Position numbers and translations under genes: made by a program. The notes beneath the pieces were generated by a model that worked only from the letters and a program-made list of their open reading frames with translations, did not search any database and was not told the origin of the DNA. Positions 42,752-45,936 of a stretch of DNA of 45,936 nucleotides are shown piece after piece. This stretch comes from Anaerolineales bacterium (lineage in GTDB: Bacteria; Chloroflexota; Anaerolineae; Anaerolineales; Villigracilaceae). The DNA lies in NCBI GenBank assembly GCA_013140605.1, contig JABFSL010000035.1:1-45936 (forward strand). The letters are read 5' to 3'. The stretch's first letter is position 1, and the number at the start of each line of letters is the position of its first letter.

Positions 42752-44320
42752 ATGCTAACCACAGTCAGCCCTTACATTACAAGAGACGAACCATTTGGCC
42801 CGATTGATTCGGTTGATATTGACCCGAAGGATATTAGCGCCTTGAAGCTCCTGTTCGAGCGTCATAACTGGATCTATAAAAATCTGCGCCACAGGCCATC
42901 CATTATTATTGGGCGCCGAGGTTCGGGCAAGACATCCTATTTGAGAAGCGTTTTCTTTGACGGGAAATACAGTCACTTTACAGAGATTCGCACTGCGCGT
43001 GTGCTGAGTCAGATCACCAAGGTGATTCAAAGAATGTCGAAGGATGCCTTCTTCCCTGAGATGGTTTCAGAACTTTGGGAGATGGTGATCTGGATCGGTA
43101 TTTTTTCAGAGATCCGAAAGAATTCATTGCTGCCTTCGGATGATCTTTATGTTGTGAACGCCTATCTCGACAGGATGAATATTCAATACAGCGAGAACGT
43201 AGACGGTGTGCTATCGGACCTTGCCAGGGCGCTGGATGATGTGATGGATAAAAATCCCAGCGGCGGGGCAGCGGAGATATTAAAGGAGTTTGATCGAAGC
43301 AAGTTCGATTATGTCCGCTCGGTTGTCTTGAAAAGTTTTGAGAGCGCGAATAAGAATTTTGTGGTGTTGATGGATTCTCTGGACGATTTTCAACTGGATA
43401 TTGATTCCGTCTCCCATTCCCTGCAAGGATTGTTGAAATTGGTCGGTTCCATGAACAAGCCGAGGGATATTGTAGATATCCGATTCTGTATGCCGGCCGA
43501 GGTATATCACCGCTTTATCAAAATTTCCTCCAACCCAAACAAGGATTTTCGCCGCGCCCTCAAACTTCAATGGTCGGCGGCTGAACTGGTGTTGATTGGC
43601 GCGCAGAGATTGAATTTTTTCCTTGCCATTTATTACCAGGATTTTCTGAAAGGATTGTATCCGCTGGATATCACCAAGCGCGCGGATGCTTTAAAACTCT
43701 TTCAGGCTGTATTACCTGAAAAGATCACGAATCAAGCCGGGTTCCAGGAGGATACGATGTCCTACATCCTCCGCCATACCCAATTGCTGCCCCGCCATTT
43801 CATCATGCTGTTGAATTCCATCTTCAAGAAACCCGGCTTTACGCAAAGTTTGAATCCATTCCCAATTGGTGAAGACAAGATCATCAACGGCATCAGACAA
43901 GTGGAGGAGTTCATGGTGGGTGAGATCTTTGTGGCGTTCAAACCCACGTTCCCCACTGCCGAAGAGACTTGCAAGCGCTGTCTGCCGGAGCTTGGACATA
44001 AATTCACGCCGGGCGATCTTCATCGAGTTTTTACCCGTCATGGGAAAGCGGTCTTTGGTATCGGCAACTTGTTTGACTTTCAACGCATGCTGCTGGAGAT
44101 CGGCGCGATCGGAAGGGTAATTCCCGGCAAAGAAAAAGATGTGTACATCAAGGGAAATTTTGAATACACCGTCTCACATGAATTGATCCTTGGGCAGGAG
44201 GATGAACTGTGTGTTCACCCGCTCTTCTCTGGCATCTTTCATGCGAATGGCAGGGAACGCCCTGTCTATCCATATGGGAGCACCCTGGAGGATGAAGATT
44301 ATCGGGATGGCGATGAGTAA
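42752..44320 (+). CDS. P-loop ATPase of unknown function (522 aa)
   Basis: A cytoplasmic ATPase with Walker A GRRGSGKTS (from residue 54) and a Walker-B-like strand NFVVLMDSLDDFQLD (about residue 203-212). The sequence before the P-loop (ISALKLLFERHNWIYKNLRHRP) and the long helical C-terminal part (including LPRHFIMLLNSIF) are like AAA+/STAND-type NTPases; some resemblance to the Sll1717-type P-loop proteins is possible. The last 100 residues could include a winged helix. GGAGAGG lies upstream of the ATG, about 10 bases away. Some relatives of this general class act in defence or signalling; nothing here proves that. Confidence 0.7.
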   Translation: MLTTVSPYITRDEPFGPIDSVDIDPKDISALKLLFERHNWIYKNLRHRPSIIIGRRGSGKTSYLRSVFFDGKYSHFTEIRTARVLSQITKVIQRMSKDAFFPEMVSELWEMVIWIGIFSEIRKNSLLPSDDLYVVNAYLDRMNIQYSENVDGVLSDLARALDDVMDKNPSGGAAEILKEFDRSKFDYVRSVVLKSFESANKNFVVLMDSLDDFQLDIDSVSHSLQGLLKLVGSMNKPRDIVDIRFCMPAEVYHRFIKISSNPNKDFRRALKLQWSAAELVLIGAQRLNFFLAIYYQDFLKGLYPLDITKRADALKLFQAVLPEKITNQAGFQEDTMSYILRHTQLLPRHFIMLLNSIFKKPGFTQSLNPFPIGEDKIINGIRQVEEFMVGEIFVAFKPTFPTAEETCKRCLPELGHKFTPGDLHRVFTRHGKAVFGIGNLFDFQRMLLEIGAIGRVIPGKEKDVYIKGNFEYTVSHELILGQEDELCVHPLFSGIFHANGRERPVYPYGSTLEDEDYRDGDE

Positions 44321-44343
44321 CCGTTGATCTTGATCAGTAAAAA

Positions 44344-45309
44344 ATGAAAACAGTTTTTCGCATCTTTATCGGTAGTGCCATAGTTTTGTTTCTTGTAATT
44401 GCGGTCATTTTAGGACCTTACGTTTTGCGGGTCCAGCATTTCGAAGCTAGTCCCGCCAATGGCTGGCACGCGGATTTTTATCTTTATGTTTCACCTGAAT
44501 CACAACGCATCGCGCGTGACGGCGGGCAGGTGACCATCCTTGTTCAGCCAAATAATTCAGGCACAAATTCAGACGACCCCGAAGTCCATCGCAGGGATGC
44601 GTGGATGACGGGGTTTGAGCGTTATAGAATCGCAAACGAATTGGGCGTGGTTTTGCTCGTGCCTGCATTTATCCGCCCGGGGGAAGACTCATATATTTAT
44701 ACTCATGCGTTGGATCGCGACTCACTTATAACCGAACGTGTTGACATCAAGCGGATCGATTTGCAATTGATCGCGATGATAGACCACGCCCGCATCACAC
44801 TAGCCGACAGCGGGATTCAGACCGATGAGAGAATCTTCATCCAGGGATTCTCCGCCAGCGGAATGTTCGCCAACCGCTTCACCATTTTGCATCCTGAGCG
44901 TGTCAAAGCCGCGACGATCGGTTCTCCGGGCGGCTGGCCTGTTGTTCCTATCTCAATATTTAATGGCGAACAACTTAATTACCCCGCTGGCATTGCCGAC
45001 CTCGAATCGCTGACGGGCGTCCCATTCGATTCGGATTCATACAATGCCATCCCTCAGTTGATATACATGGGTTCATTAGACGATAACGACTCGCTCGATT
45101 TCACGGACGGTTGGGACGAAGCCGATGCCCAATTGGTGGATAATCTCTTTGGCGCTGATCCTCTGTCCCGTTGGAATGATGCGCAGGAAATTTATCTCGA
45201 TGTCGGCGCGAATGTGCAATTCCTGCTCGTTGATGGAGTCGGACACGACCGCAAAAATCTGCAAAAGTATTCGACTGAATTCTTCAAGAAGGTTTTGGAT
45301 AACCAATAA
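44344..45309 (+). CDS. Membrane-anchored alpha/beta-hydrolase
   Basis: A 321-residue protein with one N-terminal membrane helix (about residues 7-29, IFIGSAIVLFLVIAVILGPYVL) and an extracytoplasmic alpha/beta-hydrolase domain. The nucleophile motif is GFSASGMFANRF with Ser170; the family resemblance is to feruloyl-esterase/PHB-depolymerase-like enzymes with TILVQPNNSG at the first strand, and the likely catalytic histidine is in LVDGVGHDRKNL. The substrate is unknown. It starts 23 bases after the ATPase gene, so the two are probably in one unit, although the start lacks a good ribosome site. Confidence 0.75.
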   Translation: MKTVFRIFIGSAIVLFLVIAVILGPYVLRVQHFEASPANGWHADFYLYVSPESQRIARDGGQVTILVQPNNSGTNSDDPEVHRRDAWMTGFERYRIANELGVVLLVPAFIRPGEDSYIYTHALDRDSLITERVDIKRIDLQLIAMIDHARITLADSGIQTDERIFIQGFSASGMFANRFTILHPERVKAATIGSPGGWPVVPISIFNGEQLNYPAGIADLESLTGVPFDSDSYNAIPQLIYMGSLDDNDSLDFTDGWDEADAQLVDNLFGADPLSRWNDAQEIYLDVGANVQFLLVDGVGHDRKNLQKYSTEFFKKVLDNQ

Positions 45310-45375
45310 ATAATCGTGGCGTGTATCAATCGCGCCTTTCGCGTAGGCAGATACCTGCGCCAGATCATAACACCA

Positions 45376-45417
45376 AGCCACGGAGATTTAGACGCTGTTC
45401 ACTAAATCTCCGTGGCT
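45376..45417. terminator. Long hairpin between convergent genes
   Basis: AGCCACGGAGATTTAG (45376-45391) and CTAAATCTCCGTGGCT (45402-45417) form a perfect 16-bp stem around a 10-base loop, followed by AAATAATTTT. It lies between convergent genes and could stop transcription from both sides. It is also of the same general form as the dispersed AGCCAC...GTGGCT repeats. Confidence 0.7.
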
Positions 45418-45544
45418 AAATAATTTTCCGATCAAGTAATAAATTTAGAACTTACGCAGAATGATTCTCCCCGCTGCTCCACGCCAATCTTCGTGAATAT
45501 TAAAAAGGTTGGCGAACTCTTTCAAGGTTCGGTAAGCCCTTAAA

Positions 45545-45936
45545 TCATTTTTTCTTCTTTGGCTTGAACAACACATTGAAGATCGCGTAAGCCATCAAAG
45601 TGCCGAACCCCATCTGGCTCATCGTGCCGAGCAGGTCAGTGGTCTGCCATTCCTGCACAACTTTATTGCCTTGCACCTTGCGCATGAAAATGCCGCCAAT
45701 GTTCAAGTTATGATTCGTGGCGGGCGCGCCCATGAAATTGCCCGTGTGCTTGCTGGTCGTAATAAAGCGGATGCTGACAATATCGCCTTCATTGATCACA
45801 TGCGTAAATTCCATGTTCATATTACTAAAGGCGGCCTTCATGCCTTTCATAAAATCCATGTATTCCTGTTTGTTGAAATGCATCCCATCGCCTGTGTAGG
45901 TGAAATCATCAGACAATATCCCCGACAACTTATCCC
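45545..45936 (-). CDS. SnoaL-like / NTF2-fold protein (5' end outside the window)
   Basis: At least 130 codons, open at the right edge of the window, so the true start is not visible; the frame continues upstream of the first TTG as DKLSGILSDDFTYTG. Features are HFNKQEYMDFMKGMKAAF, EFTHVINEGDIVSIRFITTSKHTG and IGGIFMRKVQGNKVVQEWQTTDLLGTMSQMGF, a pattern of SnoaL-like/ester-cyclase proteins. It ends with a lysine-rich tail (FKPKKKK). Function is unknown. Confidence 0.75.
   Translation of the reverse strand, partial: DKLSGILSDDFTYTGDGMHFNKQEYMDFMKGMKAAFSNMNMEFTHVINEGDIVSIRFITTSKHTGNFMGAPATNHNLNIGGIFMRKVQGNKVVQEWQTTDLLGTMSQMGFGTLMAYAIFNVLFKPKKKK

Overview
The window is a chromosomal segment from a bacterium, most likely a member of the Chloroflexota (Anaerolineae-like). 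That placement is an inference. It rests on the combination of LysW-carrier arginine genes, a MetA/MetY methionine route, citramalate synthase inside a single branched-chain operon, an archaeal-type aspartate-semialdehyde dehydrogenase, and very many short palindromic intergenic repeats. No rRNA, tRNA, CRISPR array, insertion sequence or phage gene was seen.

Layout. (1) 1-7330 is an accessory region: the start of a divergent gene, a short UvrA-like ABC ATPase with a possible operator in its promoter, an FAD oxidoreductase, a SnoaL-like protein, two DUF1801 proteins (one fused to a helix-hairpin-helix domain), a DUF4287 protein, a RibD/DHFR-fold reductase and a 5'-3' exonuclease. (2) 7331-16192 is an arginine operon: argG, argH, a 56-residue LysW carrier protein ending in EDWGE, then the LysX/ArgX ligase, LysY reductase, LysZ kinase, LysJ aminotransferase and LysK hydrolase. 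(3) 16247-19684 holds a secreted lipoprotein peptidase and a two-gene ABC exporter. (4) 19691-26675 on the minus strand is the aspartate family. A SAM-I riboswitch precedes metY-metA-metY, and a separate lysC-asd unit has its own leader. (5) 26826-28798 has a cyclase-family hydrolase and an AT-rich HExxH protein. (6) 28799-42502 is one long branched-chain operon: ilvD-ilvB-ilvN-ilvC-leuA-orf53-leuC-leuD-cimA-leuB-ilvE. (7) 42503-45936 holds a P-loop ATPase, a membrane-anchored alpha/beta hydrolase and a partial SnoaL-like gene.

The most interesting observation is a set of three leader-peptide attenuators, each upstream of a different amino-acid operon. A 35-residue peptide with Arg codons precedes argG. 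A 33-residue peptide with a Thr-Met-Thr-Met-Thr-Thr-Thr run precedes lysC. A 34-residue peptide with a Leu/Ile/Val run precedes ilvD. Each has a sigma70-like promoter with a TTGACT -35 box, little or no 5' UTR before the leader ATG, and a downstream intrinsic terminator. In the lysC and ilvD leaders a segment starting at about codon 25 is strongly complementary to the 5' arm of the terminator; in the arg leader the equivalent pairing exists but is weaker. The arg and lysC leaders share a nearly identical promoter/start module, as if one regulatory cassette had been reused with different codon sensors.

The operons are coherent pathways. Arg codons in the first leader argue that the LysW cluster makes ornithine/arginine rather than lysine. 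MetA carries Glu at position 111, the residue associated with acetyl-CoA use, and it sits between two O-acetylhomoserine sulfhydrylase genes. CimA supplies 2-oxobutyrate from pyruvate, which LeuC, LeuD and LeuB can process. Several palindromic repeat families occupy most gene junctions, and two elements lie in frame inside lysK.
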